A stretch of 48,155 nt of DNA from an uncultured Coriobacteriia bacterium (GCA_902478425.1 CABSKV010000002.1:1-48155), one strand, 5' to 3'. Shown: positions 15,206-25,195, counted from the stretch's first letter. Numbers and translations are program-made. The notes: generated by a model from the letters alone, not told the origin.

Positions 15206-18091
15206 CTACTGGTTCGCTTGGACGCTGGCGTCCTTGATGTTATAGGGCGCTTCGACAGGCTGCATCGAGAAGTCGTACCAGTCGTTCTTCTCCTCGTCGA
15301 CCAGGTAGTTACCGCCCTCGTGCTGCACGAAGCGATAGCCGGTGCCCGGCTGATAGTGGAAGGAGCTCGTCGGGTCGATCAACCAACCACTGCCCGTATC
15401 ATAGTAACGGCCCTTGTCGTCCTCGGCCTTGAGCGTGACGGGGTTCCACGTCGTGCCGGCGGGCAGCTCGAAATCGGCCTGCGGACCCTCGGAGGGCTGC
15501 ATCGAGAAGTCGTAGAAGGTGCCGGTGGCCTCGTCGAGCAGGAAGTCGCCGTTGTACGAGACGTACTTGTAGCCCGTACCCATCTGGTAGAAGGTGCCCG
15601 TGGCGTCGTCGACCATCCAGCCGGAAGCCTGGTCGTAGCGGCGGCCGTTCTTGTCGTAGCACGCACGCTTGCGGTAATCCCAGGTGAGACCCTCGGGAAC
15701 CTCGAAGTCGGGCTGCGCGAAGACGGGCTCGGCAAACTCGAGGGCCATCTTCTGGGTGCTCGGCATGGCGTGTACGCCAGGACCCTCGGAGGCAAACGCG
15801 GAGCCGGGGATGGAGAACTGGCAGTCGCGCTCGGTGAACTGGTAGTCGATGTCGGTGCACTTGTACACCTTGCACATCAGGCCGCGGTTAGCCCAGCAAC
15901 CGGTCAGCGGGTCGCAGTGCTCGTCATCGACGGACGTGAGCACGTTGGTGTTGGACTCGAGGCAGCCAAAGGGCTCGGGGCCTTCGGGGCTACGCTCGGG
16001 GAACCACCAGCCGCGCTGCGTGTAGACCGCACGCGGATCGATGCCCGGCTCGACGTTGGCGCGCATCTTGATGCGGCCGCGACGCGTCTCGATCCAGCAC
16101 CAGTCGCCCATCTCGATGCCCAGCGTGACGGCCAGGTCGGGATGGATGGTGAAGTACGGATCGGGCTTGATGTAGCGGATGATCGGGTTGTTGAAGTGCT
16201 CCGAGTGGTGGAATGGCATGAAGCCGCCGCCCGTGGTGAGCACGATCGGGTACTCGGCTGCGACCTCGGGGTCGTCGATTTCGTTCTCGGCCGGACCGAT
16301 GTACTTCGGGAACGCCGGCAGACCGAACTCCTCGAAGACCGAGCACTTGAGCTCGACCTTGCCGGAAGCGGTGCAGAACTGGCCCTTCTGCAGGTACTTC
16401 TGGTACTGCAGCGGCGGATAGTACATGCGGAAGCGCTCGACGAAGTCGTTGTAGCTCGTGATGGGAAGGCCAAGCGGCGAGAGAACGTGGAAGTACGCGT
16501 CCTCGAGCTCGGGCCAGGGCCAGTCTTCCTCGGTCTGACCGCAGGCAAGGCCCAGGTCCTTCCAGATGTTGTAGTCGGTCTTGCGCTCGTACATCGGCCA
16601 GATGGCACGCTCGGAGCAGACGATGGAGTCGGTGACACCGTAGTTGGTGTGAACCATCGGGCGCTCCATGGCACCGGCAACCGGCAGGATGTAGTCGGCC
16701 ATGAGGGCCGTCGGGGTCATGAAGTACTCGAGGACGACCAGGAACTCGACCTGCTTGCAGGCCTCGAAGGTCATCTTCGCGTCGCCGTAGGACGAAAGCG
16801 GATTGGAGCCGCTGACGAACAGCGCGCGGACCTGGTACGGATCGCCCGTGAGGATGGCCTTGAAGACGGACGGGCCGTGGGCCTCGCACATCCACTCGGC
16901 GGTGAATGCCTTGCCCCACTTGTCCTTGGAGATCTGGGAGAGGCGCTCGTAGCCGGGCCAGGAGGTCATCTTGTACTTGTCGGCACCGATCTGCTTGGCC
17001 CTCATCTCGACGGGCAGGCGATCGTTGGCCTCGAGCTCCTCGTCAGTGACGTAAGCCGCGGGACCGGGCATGCCGTCGCCGCCGGGGCAGTCGAGGTTGC
17101 CGCAGATGGCGCGCAGGATCGAGCGGGCGTGCATGCCAGCGCCAGCCGTGCGGCCGAGCTGGTCCCAGGTGCAGCCCCACTGGATGTTGCCGGGACGGTT
17201 GGTCGCGTACATGCGAGCCGCCTGGCGGATGAGCTCGGGATCGAGCCAGGTGAGGGGCGCAGCCCACTCCGGGGTGTAGGGCTCGATGTAGTCGCGGAGC
17301 TCGTCAAAGCCCTCGCACCACTCGTCGACGAAGTCCATGTCATAGATGAACTCGTTCATGATGACGTTGATCATGGCCATGGACAGGGCCGTGTCCGAAC
17401 CTGGACGCAGCGGCAGCCAGAGATCGGCGTGCGCGGCGGTCTCGGAGTAGCGCGGATCGACGACGATGAGCTTCAGGCCGTTGGCGCGCTGCAGGTCGGT
17501 GTAGCCGTGCATGCCGGGCATGGACGACGCACCGGGATTGAAGCCCCACAGGATGACGCACTTGGATGCGCCGAGGTCGGTCTCGAACGGCGACCAGCCA
17601 TTGATGGCGGTCTCGACCATGAAGGTCGGGATCCAGCACAGCAGTGCGTTGTGGAAGCCGTTGGGCGTTCCGAACAGATTGAGGAAGCGACGCCTCGCCC
17701 AGTCATCGGTACGCAGGGTACCGGCGGCGGCGGCGACTGCCTCTGCACCGGACTCTTCCTTGATCTGGTTGATCTTGGCGGCAATCTCGGTCAGGGCCTG
17801 ATCCCAGGAGACGCGCTCCCACTTGTTCTCGCCCTTCTCGCCCGCGCGCTTCATCGGGTAGTTGATGCGCGACGGATTGTCCACGAACGTGTAGGCCTGG
17901 TTGCCACGAGTGCAAAGGCCGCCGGCGTTGGTGGGATGATCCGGATCGCCTTCGGCGTAGATGAGCTTGCCGTCCTTGACGTAAGCCAGAACGCCGCAGT
18001 TCTGATGGCAGAAATAGCAGCATGACTTCTTGACCTCCACGCCTTCTGCGTGGATTTCATCCAACCATTTCGTCGATGAATAGTCTCTCAC
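15206..18091 (-). CDS. Molybdopterin oxidoreductase catalytic subunit with tandem C-terminal repeats
   Basis: A 961-residue bis-MGD enzyme. C25-x2-C28-x3-C32-x27-C60 forms the [4Fe-4S] site, and C152 in the LLCWIPTFM segment is the probable Mo/W ligand. The catalytic domains and the MGD-binding C-terminal domain (RGWWFPERS, CLESNTNVLTS) end near residue ~780. Two clear repeats follow (about 793-870 and 871-949), each with a DFE(V/L)P opening, a YD-x3-SGW core, a GTGY(K/R) centre and a DFSMQP end. I know of no molybdoenzyme with this tail. I choose the GTG at 18089-18091 because AAGGAGGAGG lies just upstream; a GTG 30 nt earlier is in frame. There is no Tat signal, so the complex should face the cytoplasm. 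Fe-S and NrfD genes follow. Confidence 0.9.
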   Translation of the reverse strand: MRDYSSTKWLDEIHAEGVEVKKSCCYFCHQNCGVLAYVKDGKLIYAEGDPDHPTNAGGLCTRGNQAYTFVDNPSRINYPMKRAGEKGENKWERVSWDQALTEIAAKINQIKEESGAEAVAAAAGTLRTDDWARRRFLNLFGTPNGFHNALLCWIPTFMVETAINGWSPFETDLGASKCVILWGFNPGASSMPGMHGYTDLQRANGLKLIVVDPRYSETAAHADLWLPLRPGSDTALSMAMINVIMNEFIYDMDFVDEWCEGFDELRDYIEPYTPEWAAPLTWLDPELIRQAARMYATNRPGNIQWGCTWDQLGRTAGAGMHARSILRAICGNLDCPGGDGMPGPAAYVTDEELEANDRLPVEMRAKQIGADKYKMTSWPGYERLSQISKDKWGKAFTAEWMCEAHGPSVFKAILTGDPYQVRALFVSGSNPLSSYGDAKMTFEACKQVEFLVVLEYFMTPTALMADYILPVAGAMERPMVHTNYGVTDSIVCSERAIWPMYERKTDYNIWKDLGLACGQTEEDWPWPELEDAYFHVLSPLGLPITSYNDFVERFRMYYPPLQYQKYLQKGQFCTASGKVELKCSVFEEFGLPAFPKYIGPAENEIDDPEVAAEYPIVLTTGGGFMPFHHSEHFNNPIIRYIKPDPYFTIHPDLAVTLGIEMGDWCWIETRRGRIKMRANVEPGIDPRAVYTQRGWWFPERSPEGPEPFGCLESNTNVLTSVDDEHCDPLTGCWANRGLMCKVYKCTDIDYQFTERDCQFSIPGSAFASEGPGVHAMPSTQKMALEFAEPVFAQPDFEVPEGLTWDYRKRACYDKNGRRYDQASGWMVDDATGTFYQMGTGYKYVSYNGDFLLDEATGTFYDFSMQPSEGPQADFELPAGTTWNPVTLKAEDDKGRYYDTGSGWLIDPTSSFHYQPGTGYRFVQHEGGNYLVDEEKNDWYDFSMQPVEAPYNIKDASVQANQ
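15245..15715 (-). repeat. Coding tandem repeat: two ~78-residue units in the molybdoenzyme tail
   Basis: Unit 1 lies at 15482-15715 and unit 2 at 15245-15481. Both contain, in order, DFE(V/L)P, a TW pair, GR(R/Y)YD, SGW, a Phe/Tyr pair, GTGY and YDFSMQP. The units are diverged but collinear along their whole length, so an old internal duplication is likely. The short aromatic/Gly-Asp modules recall WG/OCRE-like repeats, but I cannot assign a family. Confidence 0.85.
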
Positions 18092-18130
18092 TCTGCCTCC
18101 TCCTTCATTCTCTCTTGCCACATGTTTGCA

Positions 18131-18166
18131 TTACCTGCTTTCCGCAGACCATGCAGTCATGCGGAA
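18131..18166 (-). promoter_or_regulatory. Possible 9-codon leader ORF and hairpin before the molybdoenzyme operon
   Basis: On the minus strand an AGGAGG site precedes ATG (18158-18160), nine codons (MTAWSAESR) and TAA (18131-18133). TTCCGC (plus 18161-18166) and GCGGAA (plus 18140-18145) flank the first codons as a 6-bp hairpin. A leader peptide is possible but unproven. The rest of 18167-18314 holds only a short tandem CGTCTAA pair (18258-18271). Confidence 0.25.
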
Positions 18167-18314
18167 CACCTCCTGCGAAGATGTTGCCATCCTCGCACGT
18201 CAACGCTATCTGTCTGCATTTTCACGCCTGTTCGATGAGTGGACATGGCAATGCCGACGTCTAACGTCTAACTTCCGTATTAAATCACGGGATGGAGGTT
18301 ATGTGAAGCTATGA

Positions 18315-18371
18315 AAACGGGGATTTCGCCTGCGTGCGCAATCTGCACCGCTTTCGGCAAAACCCCCGTTT
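18315..18371 (-). terminator. Long-loop inverted repeat downstream of the Mrp gene
   Basis: AAACGGGG (18315-18322) pairs with CCCCGTTT (18364-18371), extended inward by further matches and a nested GTGC/GCAC hairpin. It lies 40 nt after the Mrp stop and probably ends that transcript, though no clear T-run follows. Confidence 0.5.
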
Positions 18372-18411
18372 CGTTCGGGATGTGAGCGCTTCACGCGCAG
18401 AGAGTCAAGTA

Positions 18412-19236
18412 CTAGAGCGCCTCGATCTTGTCAACGATCGGGTCGAGCCAGTCGCCCTTGATGTCCTCGACGTTGCCCGAGTCGACCTCGGCCGAAATCT
18501 TCGGGTCCATCGGCACGCAGGCCCAGGCGTCGATGCCCTTGCTCTTGGCGATGGCCTCGACCTCGGACTTGCCGAAAATCTCGTGACGCGAGCCGCAGTC
18601 CGGGCACTCGTAGTACGACATGTTCTCGACCAGGCCCAGCACCGGCACGTTCATGTGCTCGGTCATGCGGATGGCCTTCTCGACGATCATGTTGACGAGC
18701 ACCTGCGGAGCCGTCGCGATGACGACACCCTTGAGCGGGAACTGCTGGAACACCGTCATGGGGATGTCGCCCGTTCCCGGCGGCATGTCGACGATGAGAT
18801 AGTCGAGCTCGCCCCAGTTGATGTCGCTGTAGAACTGCGTGAGGATGCCGTTGAGCACCGGGCCACGCCACAGGAAGGGCGTCGCCTCGTCGGCGGTGAG
18901 CATGTTGGTCGAGACGACCTTGATGCCCGTCTTGGTCTCGGCCGGCCTCAGCATGCCGTCCTCGTCGACCGCGGGCGGCTCGTGAATGCCGAAGGAGCGC
19001 GGAATGGACGGGCCGGTGATGTCGCCATCGAGAATGCCGACCTCGTGCCCGCGACGGCGCAGCTCGCAGGCGAGCATCGCGGCCGTGAGCGATTTGCCGA
19101 CGCCACCCTTGCCGCTGGCCACGGCGATGACGTTCTTGATCTTCGTGCCTTCGTGAAGTTGCAGCGTCTGCGGGGCGGTGCGGTCAGCGCACGCGCTATC
19201 GCCACATGCAGAGCAGTTCGAGTTGCACTCAGCCAT
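18412..19236 (-). CDS. mrp: Mrp/NBP35-family Fe-S cluster carrier ATPase
   Basis: A 274-residue P-loop ATPase of the Mrp/NBP35/ApbC family, which binds and transfers [4Fe-4S] clusters to target proteins. A Cys-rich start (CNSNCSACGDSACAD) precedes the deviant Walker A VASGKGGVGKS. Later come DGDITGPSIPRSFG, the PPGTGD switch, NMSYYECPDCG with the CxxC that binds a cluster between subunits, and IFGKSEVEAIA. I choose the ATG at 19234-19236, behind GGGAG; an upstream in-frame reading lacks a site. With so many Fe-S molybdoenzymes nearby, it may help load them (inference). The inverted repeat at 18315-18371 follows its stop. Confidence 0.92.
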   Translation of the reverse strand: MAECNSNCSACGDSACADRTAPQTLQLHEGTKIKNVIAVASGKGGVGKSLTAAMLACELRRRGHEVGILDGDITGPSIPRSFGIHEPPAVDEDGMLRPAETKTGIKVVSTNMLTADEATPFLWRGPVLNGILTQFYSDINWGELDYLIVDMPPGTGDIPMTVFQQFPLKGVVIATAPQVLVNMIVEKAIRMTEHMNVPVLGLVENMSYYECPDCGSRHEIFGKSEVEAIAKSKGIDAWACVPMDPKISAEVDSGNVEDIKGDWLDPIVDKIEAL

Positions 19237-19358
19237 GTCGAATCTCCCTAAACCGTCCCGGTCGTTCCCGGGACCTCTCTGAAAAAGACGTGCATCATGG
19301 TACTGCATGGTCTGGGCGCATGTCAGTTACGAAACGGCAACCAACGCATCTACGTGCG

Positions 19359-19391
19359 CAAAGAAAAGGGCCGAGACATGTGCCTCGGCCC
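19359..19391 (-). terminator. Rho-independent terminator after tRNA-Val
   Basis: On the minus strand GGGCCGAG pairs perfectly with CTCGGCCC (plus 19368-19391) over 8 bp, followed by TTTTCTTTG. It begins 12 nt after the tRNA-Val CCA. Confidence 0.85.
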
Positions 19392-19403
19392 CTCGCATGT
19401 ATC

Positions 19404-19478
19404 TGGTGGGCGTTACTGGGATCGAACCAGTGGCCTTTTCCGTGTCAGGGAAACGCGCTCCCGCTGCGCCAAACGCCC
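19404..19478 (-). tRNA. tRNA-Val (anticodon GAC)
   Basis: A 75-nt cloverleaf with an encoded CCA. The acceptor stem is GGGCGTT/AACGCCC. The anticodon loop CTGACAC between TTTCC and GGAAA gives GAC. The T-arm is CTGGTTCGATCCCAG. A sigma70-type promoter lies just upstream and a terminator downstream. Confidence 0.95.
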
Positions 19479-19488
19479 GTGGCAAAGT

Positions 19489-19516
19489 AGTCTAACAGAA
19501 TGACGCTTCATCGCAA
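19489..19516 (-). promoter_or_regulatory. Sigma70-type promoter for tRNA-Val
   Basis: On the minus strand, -35 TTGCGA (plus 19511-19516) and -10 TAGACT (plus 19489-19494) are separated by 16 bp, ending 10 bp upstream of the tRNA. Confidence 0.55.
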
Positions 19517-19538
19517 GCACGATTTTTGCAAGTTTCTC

Positions 19539-19567
19539 TTGCGCTTTGTCCTAAGTTTCCCTAGAAT
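19539..19567 (+). promoter_or_regulatory. Sigma70-type promoter for tRNA-Gly and tRNA-Cys
   Basis: -35 TTGCGC (19539-19544) and -10 TAGAAT (19562-19567) with a 17-bp spacer. The tRNA-Gly 5' end follows 12 bp later. Confidence 0.6.
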
Positions 19568-19579
19568 ACCGCTCTGCGC

Positions 19580-19655
19580 GCGGAAGTGGCTCAGTTGGTA
19601 GAGCACAACCTTGCCAAGGTTGGGGTCGCGGGTTCGAGCCCCGTCTTCCGCTCCA
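19580..19655 (+). tRNA. tRNA-Gly (anticodon GCC)
   Basis: A 76-nt cloverleaf with an encoded CCA. The acceptor stem is GCGGAAG/CTTCCGC. The anticodon loop TTGCCAA, closed by CAACC/GGTTG, gives GCC. Confidence 0.95.
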
Positions 19656-19664
19656 TGCTAAGTC

Positions 19665-19692
19665 AAGAGCCGGCTTTCCAGTCGGCTCTTTT
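19665..19692 (+). terminator. Rho-independent terminator after tRNA-Gly
   Basis: AGAGCCG and CGGCTCT form a 7-bp stem, followed by TTTT, between the tRNA-Gly and tRNA-Cys genes. Confidence 0.65.
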
Positions 19693-19710
19693 ACTCAAAG
19701 CACGTGGCAT

Positions 19711-19784
19711 GGCGACGTGGCCAAGCGGTAAGGCAGAGGCCTGCAAAGCCTTTATCACCGGTTCGATTCCGGTCGTCGCCTCCA
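19711..19784 (+). tRNA. tRNA-Cys (anticodon GCA)
   Basis: A 74-nt cloverleaf with an encoded CCA. The acceptor stem is GGCGACG/CGTCGCC. The anticodon loop CTGCAAA gives GCA. The D-arm is short, as usual for tRNA-Cys. Confidence 0.95.
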
Positions 19785-19793
19785 GTAAACGAA

Positions 19794-19825
19794 AAGGGCC
19801 GGGGTAATCCCCGGCCCTTGTTTTT
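19794..19825. terminator. Bidirectional terminator between tRNA-Cys and tRNA(CAU)
   Basis: AAGGGCCGGGG (19794-19804) and CCCCGGCCCTT (19809-19819) form a perfect 11-bp stem with a TAAT loop. On the plus strand GTTTTT follows; on the minus strand TTTTCG follows. It should therefore serve tRNA-Cys and the converging tRNA. Confidence 0.85.
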
Positions 19826-19827
19826 AT

Positions 19828-19903
19828 TGGTGGCCCCAGCAGGATTCGAACCTGCAACCTGTCGATTATGAGTCGATCGCGCTAACCGTTGCGCCATGGG
19901 GCC
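19828..19903 (-). tRNA. tRNA with anticodon CAU (probably Met; Ile2 not excluded)
   Basis: A 76-nt cloverleaf with an encoded CCA. The acceptor stem is GGCCCCA/TGGGGCC. The anticodon loop CTCATAA gives CAU. CAU occurs in initiator and elongator tRNA-Met and in lysidine-modified tRNA-Ile2. It lacks the mismatched 1-72 pair of an initiator, so elongator Met or Ile2 remain. A perfect TATAAT -10 box on the minus strand (plus 19915-19920) lies between rpoD and this gene. Confidence 0.85.
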
Positions 19904-19932
19904 AAGTGACGGCCATTATACCGTTTGGCCCG

Positions 19933-21399
<1,467 letters not shown>

Positions 21400-21414
21400 G
21401 TCAAAACCCCTTTT

Positions 21415-23274
21415 CTAGTCCTTCAACTCGTCAGGTGCATTGCTTCGCAGCCTCACGAGCTCCTTCTGCATCGACACGGTTTGCTCGAAGAGCTCGTCGA
21501 GCTCCTGGGAGGAAAGCCCACTCTCCGAACGCATACGCGCCTTCGCGTCTCGAATGCTTCGCTCGAGATCGCGCTCCCGCAGGGTGCGCACCATGAGTCG
21601 TGCCTGAAACAGCTTCTCCTCGCCGTCCTCCGTCTCGATCATCGCCTGCGCGAGCAGGGTCGAAGCGTCAGGGCATGCGCTTTGGACCGACGCGAGCGCC
21701 TGCGCGGCGGATGCATCATGATCAAGCGCGATGAGGGCATCAGCCATGCTCTCCGCTGCCTGGTCCATCCACCTGATGCGCACCAAGTCCTTCCCGATAT
21801 GATCGAGGAGATGAGCGTCTGTCACAACGAGCGCGATAAGCCCGTACTCCATGCGGGCGGATTGTTGGTCCGCCTCGATGATCTGCCTGGCTACAGGGTC
21901 AACCGCATTCGATTGGGGCTCTGAGACGGCCTGATCGTTTTGATGGCGGGCAGCCATAGGGGCCTTGGTCTCCTTGAGAGCCTTAAATACGGCAGTATAC
22001 TCCACATTCAAACGGTCAGCGATGATATTGACATAATCCGTTGCCGAGACGGAATCCTTGATGGGATACAGGATCTGCAGCGCCTCGGTCATGGCGCGCG
22101 CCTTGTTTTCCGGGCGGCGCAGGTCGTAGCGCTCGATGCAGCGGTTGATCGAGAAGGCGAGCAATGGCTCGGCAGCAGCGATGACGGCGCGCATCGCATC
22201 GGCATCGTTGCTGCCGAGGAATTCCGCCGGGTCCTTGCCGTCGGGTAGCACCACGACGCGCAGGTCGATCGGATCGCGTCTGCTCTCGACCGCCGATTGC
22301 CAGTCGATGAACTCGCTTGCGCGGTCGGCCGCCTTCTGCCCGGCCGCGTCGCCGTCGAAGAGGTAGACGATGCGCGAGGCAAAGCGGCTGATGAGCTTGA
22401 CGTGCTGTGCCGTGAGTGACGTACCGAGCGTGGCGACGACGTTCTTGATGCCGGCCTGGTGCATGGCGATGACATCGGTGTAGCCCTCCACGACGATGGC
22501 CTCGCCGCTATTGACGATGGCGTTCTTCGCGATGTCGATGCCGAACATGTTCGACGACTTGTGGAAGATCGGCGTCTCCGAGGTGTTGAGGTACTTGGGT
22601 TCGCCTTGCCCCATGATGCGCCCGCCAAAGGCGATGCTGCGCCCCTGCAAGTCGTGCACGGGAAACATGACACGCTCGAAGAAGCGGTCGACGAGGCGCC
22701 CACCCTTGTTCACGTAGGCGAGGTTCGCGCCGACGATCTCGCCACGGTTAAAGCCGCGCGACTGCAGGTGCGCGACGAGCTTGCCATGTCCGGGTGCGTA
22801 GCCAAGCCTCCACTCGCGTGCGCACTCCGAGCCAAAGCCGCGCTCATGCAGGTAGGCGCGCGCCTGCGAGGGGCCGGTATCGCGCGAGCGCATGAGCTCC
22901 ATGTGGTAGAAGTCCTCGGCCTCGGCGCACGCCTGCATCATGCGGTCCTTGAGGCTGCGCGGAATGCCGCTTCCGCCCACCTCGGTGATCTCGATGTTGA
23001 CGCGATCGGCCAGCGCGCGCACGGCCTCGGGAAACTCGAGATGCTCGCTTTCCATGAGATAGCCGAACACGTCACCGCTCTTGCCGCAGCCGAAGCAGTG
23101 CCAGTTCTGCAGGTCGGGATCGATCTTGAACGAGGGCGTCTTCTCGTCATGGAACGGGCAGCAGCCCCAGAACAGACGCCCCTTCTGGCTGAGCACGACG
23201 CGCTCGCTCACGAGGGCGACCAGGTCGGTCGCCTCGCGCACGCGGCGGATGTCATCGTCGGAGATGCGTGCCAT
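21415..23274 (-). CDS. dnaG: DNA primase
   Basis: A 619-residue DnaG primase that makes RNA primers at the replication fork. The N-terminal CHC2-type zinc finger is CCPFHDEKTPSF...WHCFGCGKSGD (~38-66). The catalytic core follows, and the TOPRIM acidic segments VEGYTDVIAMHQAG and VYLFDGDAAGQKAADRA are visible. The last ~180 residues are the helicase-binding region. ATG at 23272-23274. Only 3 bp separate it from the ribF stop, so it appears to be translated from the translation-factor operon transcript. Confidence 0.96.
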   Translation of the reverse strand: MARISDDDIRRVREATDLVALVSERVVLSQKGRLFWGCCPFHDEKTPSFKIDPDLQNWHCFGCGKSGDVFGYLMESEHLEFPEAVRALADRVNIEITEVGGSGIPRSLKDRMMQACAEAEDFYHMELMRSRDTGPSQARAYLHERGFGSECAREWRLGYAPGHGKLVAHLQSRGFNRGEIVGANLAYVNKGGRLVDRFFERVMFPVHDLQGRSIAFGGRIMGQGEPKYLNTSETPIFHKSSNMFGIDIAKNAIVNSGEAIVVEGYTDVIAMHQAGIKNVVATLGTSLTAQHVKLISRFASRIVYLFDGDAAGQKAADRASEFIDWQSAVESRRDPIDLRVVVLPDGKDPAEFLGSNDADAMRAVIAAAEPLLAFSINRCIERYDLRRPENKARAMTEALQILYPIKDSVSATDYVNIIADRLNVEYTAVFKALKETKAPMAARHQNDQAVSEPQSNAVDPVARQIIEADQQSARMEYGLIALVVTDAHLLDHIGKDLVRIRWMDQAAESMADALIALDHDASAAQALASVQSACPDASTLLAQAMIETEDGEEKLFQARLMVRTLRERDLERSIRDAKARMRSESGLSSQELDELFEQTVSMQKELVRLRSNAPDELKD

Positions 23275-23277
23275 GCG

Positions 23278-24210
23278 TCACCTGCCTCCCAGGTGCTCGC
23301 GTACCCATGCGATGTTTCCCATCACGGTCTCGATGAGCTCGTCCTTCGTCTCGAATACGCGTGGCCCGCGCAACCACTCCTCGAACTCGATGCGAATCTC
23401 CTTGCCGTAGAGATCGCCGTCAAAGTCGAGCAGATGCGCCTCGACCGGAGCCGTCGCATCGGCAAAGCTCTTGGCCACGCCCACGTTGACGGCAGCCGCA
23501 TAGCGCATGCCCTCGACGAAGGCGTAGGCACCGTACACGCCCTCGCGCGGCAGCATCGTCTCGCAATCCGAGAGGTCGAGGTTGGCCGTCGCGAAGCCGA
23601 AGCCGTCACCCGCGCCACGTCCGTGCACGATCGTTCCGTTGATGCTGTGAGCCCGCCCCGCGAGCAGGCGCTTTGCCTGCGCGACCGCTCCCTCGCGCAG
23701 CTCATCGCGTATGCGCGTCGCCGAGATGACCTCGCCATCCTCCTCGATGAGCTCGCAGGCGACGTAGTCACAATCGTGCGCGAGCGCCCAGCGCCCCAGG
23801 TCATCGACCGTGCCGCTCGCACGCACCCCGAAGCGAAAGTCCGAGCCCGTGAAGATGACGCGCGGGCAGACGACGCTTGCAAGGAAGTCGAGGAACTCCA
23901 TCGGCGGCATCGAGAAAACCTCCGGGCTTGCCGAAAGGCTCAGCACGCCTCCCCCGGCCTGCTCGGCGACCATCGCCAGGCGCTCGGCATTCGAGAGCAG
24001 CTTGCCGAAGCCCGGGTCATCGGCGCGGAACATCTCGTCGGGATCGCGCTCGAATGTCACGGCGACGAGCGGCACGCCGAGCTCGCGGGCCTGCTCGCGC
24101 GCCTGCGCGAAGATCGCGCGATGCCCGATGTGCATGCCATCGAAGACGCCGATGACGAGCACGGCATCACCGAGCGCGGGCAGCACTCCGGCAGCCGGGT
24201 CAACGCGCAT
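23278..24210 (-). CDS. ribF: Bifunctional riboflavin kinase / FAD synthetase
   Basis: A 310-residue RibF that phosphorylates riboflavin to FMN and adenylates FMN to FAD. The N-terminal nucleotidyltransferase domain has VIGVFDGMHIGHRAIF (the GxFDGxHxGH motif) and ISATRIRDELREG. The C-terminal riboflavin-kinase domain has the GRGAGDGFGFATANLDLS segment and the EAHLLDFDGDLYGKEIRIEF strand pair. I choose the ATG at 24208-24210; the longer in-frame reading upstream runs through truB in another frame. It lies 13 bp after truB. Confidence 0.93.
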   Translation of the reverse strand: MRVDPAAGVLPALGDAVLVIGVFDGMHIGHRAIFAQAREQARELGVPLVAVTFERDPDEMFRADDPGFGKLLSNAERLAMVAEQAGGGVLSLSASPEVFSMPPMEFLDFLASVVCPRVIFTGSDFRFGVRASGTVDDLGRWALAHDCDYVACELIEEDGEVISATRIRDELREGAVAQAKRLLAGRAHSINGTIVHGRGAGDGFGFATANLDLSDCETMLPREGVYGAYAFVEGMRYAAAVNVGVAKSFADATAPVEAHLLDFDGDLYGKEIRIEFEEWLRGPRVFETKDELIETVMGNIAWVREHLGGR

Positions 24211-24223
24211 GATGTCTGCCGCC

Positions 24224-25195
24224 CTAGACAACGCCGACGACACCTCCGGGAATGACCGTCGCGGGACGACACGCCCCGGCAACGAAGTTATAGACCGCGA
24301 GCAACCTATGGTCACAGGTACACGAGACCATTCCCTCGCCTGCACCGACATCCGTGAGCTCACGCCCGTTTGCCACGCACTGGACCTGCTGTTCGCCGAG
24401 CTCGATGACGGGAAAGCCCAGCAACTTGGCCGGATCGCACCAGGGAAGCGCACGACCCTCCGCTACACAGCTCGAGAGCTCGTCGATGGAACATGCCTCC
24501 TCGATGTTCGTGTTCGCAACCGACGTGCGGCGTAGCGAGCCCAGATGCGCACCACACCCCAGATACGCGCCGATGTCACGTGCGAGCGCGCGAATGTACG
24601 TGCCCTTGCTCACGTCGAAGTGGACGTCCCAATATGGCAGCGCGCGTACGAGCGCCTCGCCATCGGCGTCGGCAAGCTCGACATCCTGCATGCCCGTGGC
24701 AGCAAGACGCGCCGCATGCACGGTGATGGGGCGTGCCTCGAGCTCGATTGCCTTGCCCTCGCGCGCCGCCTTGTAGGCGACGACGCCGTTCTTCTTGATG
24801 GCCGAGTACGCGGGTGGCAGCTGTTCGAGCGTGCCCGTGAACTCGTCGAGCACGGCCTGGGCATCGACGCTGCGCATGGCATCGGCCAGCGCGGCATCCT
24901 CGCTACTGGACAACACGCGACCCTGCGCGTCATCGGTATCGGTGGCAACCCCGAAGACGATACGCGCGTCATAGCCCTTGTCATGGCCAGTGAGGTATTC
25001 GGACAGGCGCGTCGCCGCGCCCACGCCCACGAGCATGAGCCCGGTGGCCGCCGGGTCGAGCGTGCCGGCATGGCCCACGCGACGCTCACCCGTAATCTGG
25101 CGTACGCGGTTGACCACGTCATGAGAGGTCATCCCGTAGGGCTTGTCGAGTGCGAGCACGCCGCACAGCCCGCTGGCGATGCGCCTACGGCTCAT
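24224..25195 (-). CDS. truB: tRNA pseudouridine(55) synthase
   Basis: A 323-residue TruB that makes pseudouridine 55 in the T-loop of tRNAs. The N-terminal motif GVLALDKPYGMTSHDVVNRVR and the catalytic segment RVGHAGTLDPAATGLMLVGVG (with the active-site Asp) are diagnostic. KGTYIRALARDIGAYLGCGAHL is the second conserved block. A PUA-like C-terminal domain completes it. The ATG at 25193-25195 overlaps the nrnA stop (ATGA), so translation is coupled. Confidence 0.95.
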   Translation of the reverse strand: MSRRRIASGLCGVLALDKPYGMTSHDVVNRVRQITGERRVGHAGTLDPAATGLMLVGVGAATRLSEYLTGHDKGYDARIVFGVATDTDDAQGRVLSSSEDAALADAMRSVDAQAVLDEFTGTLEQLPPAYSAIKKNGVVAYKAAREGKAIELEARPITVHAARLAATGMQDVELADADGEALVRALPYWDVHFDVSKGTYIRALARDIGAYLGCGAHLGSLRRTSVANTNIEEACSIDELSSCVAEGRALPWCDPAKLLGFPVIELGEQQVQCVANGRELTDVGAGEGMVSCTCDHRLLAVYNFVAGACRPATVIPGGVVGVV

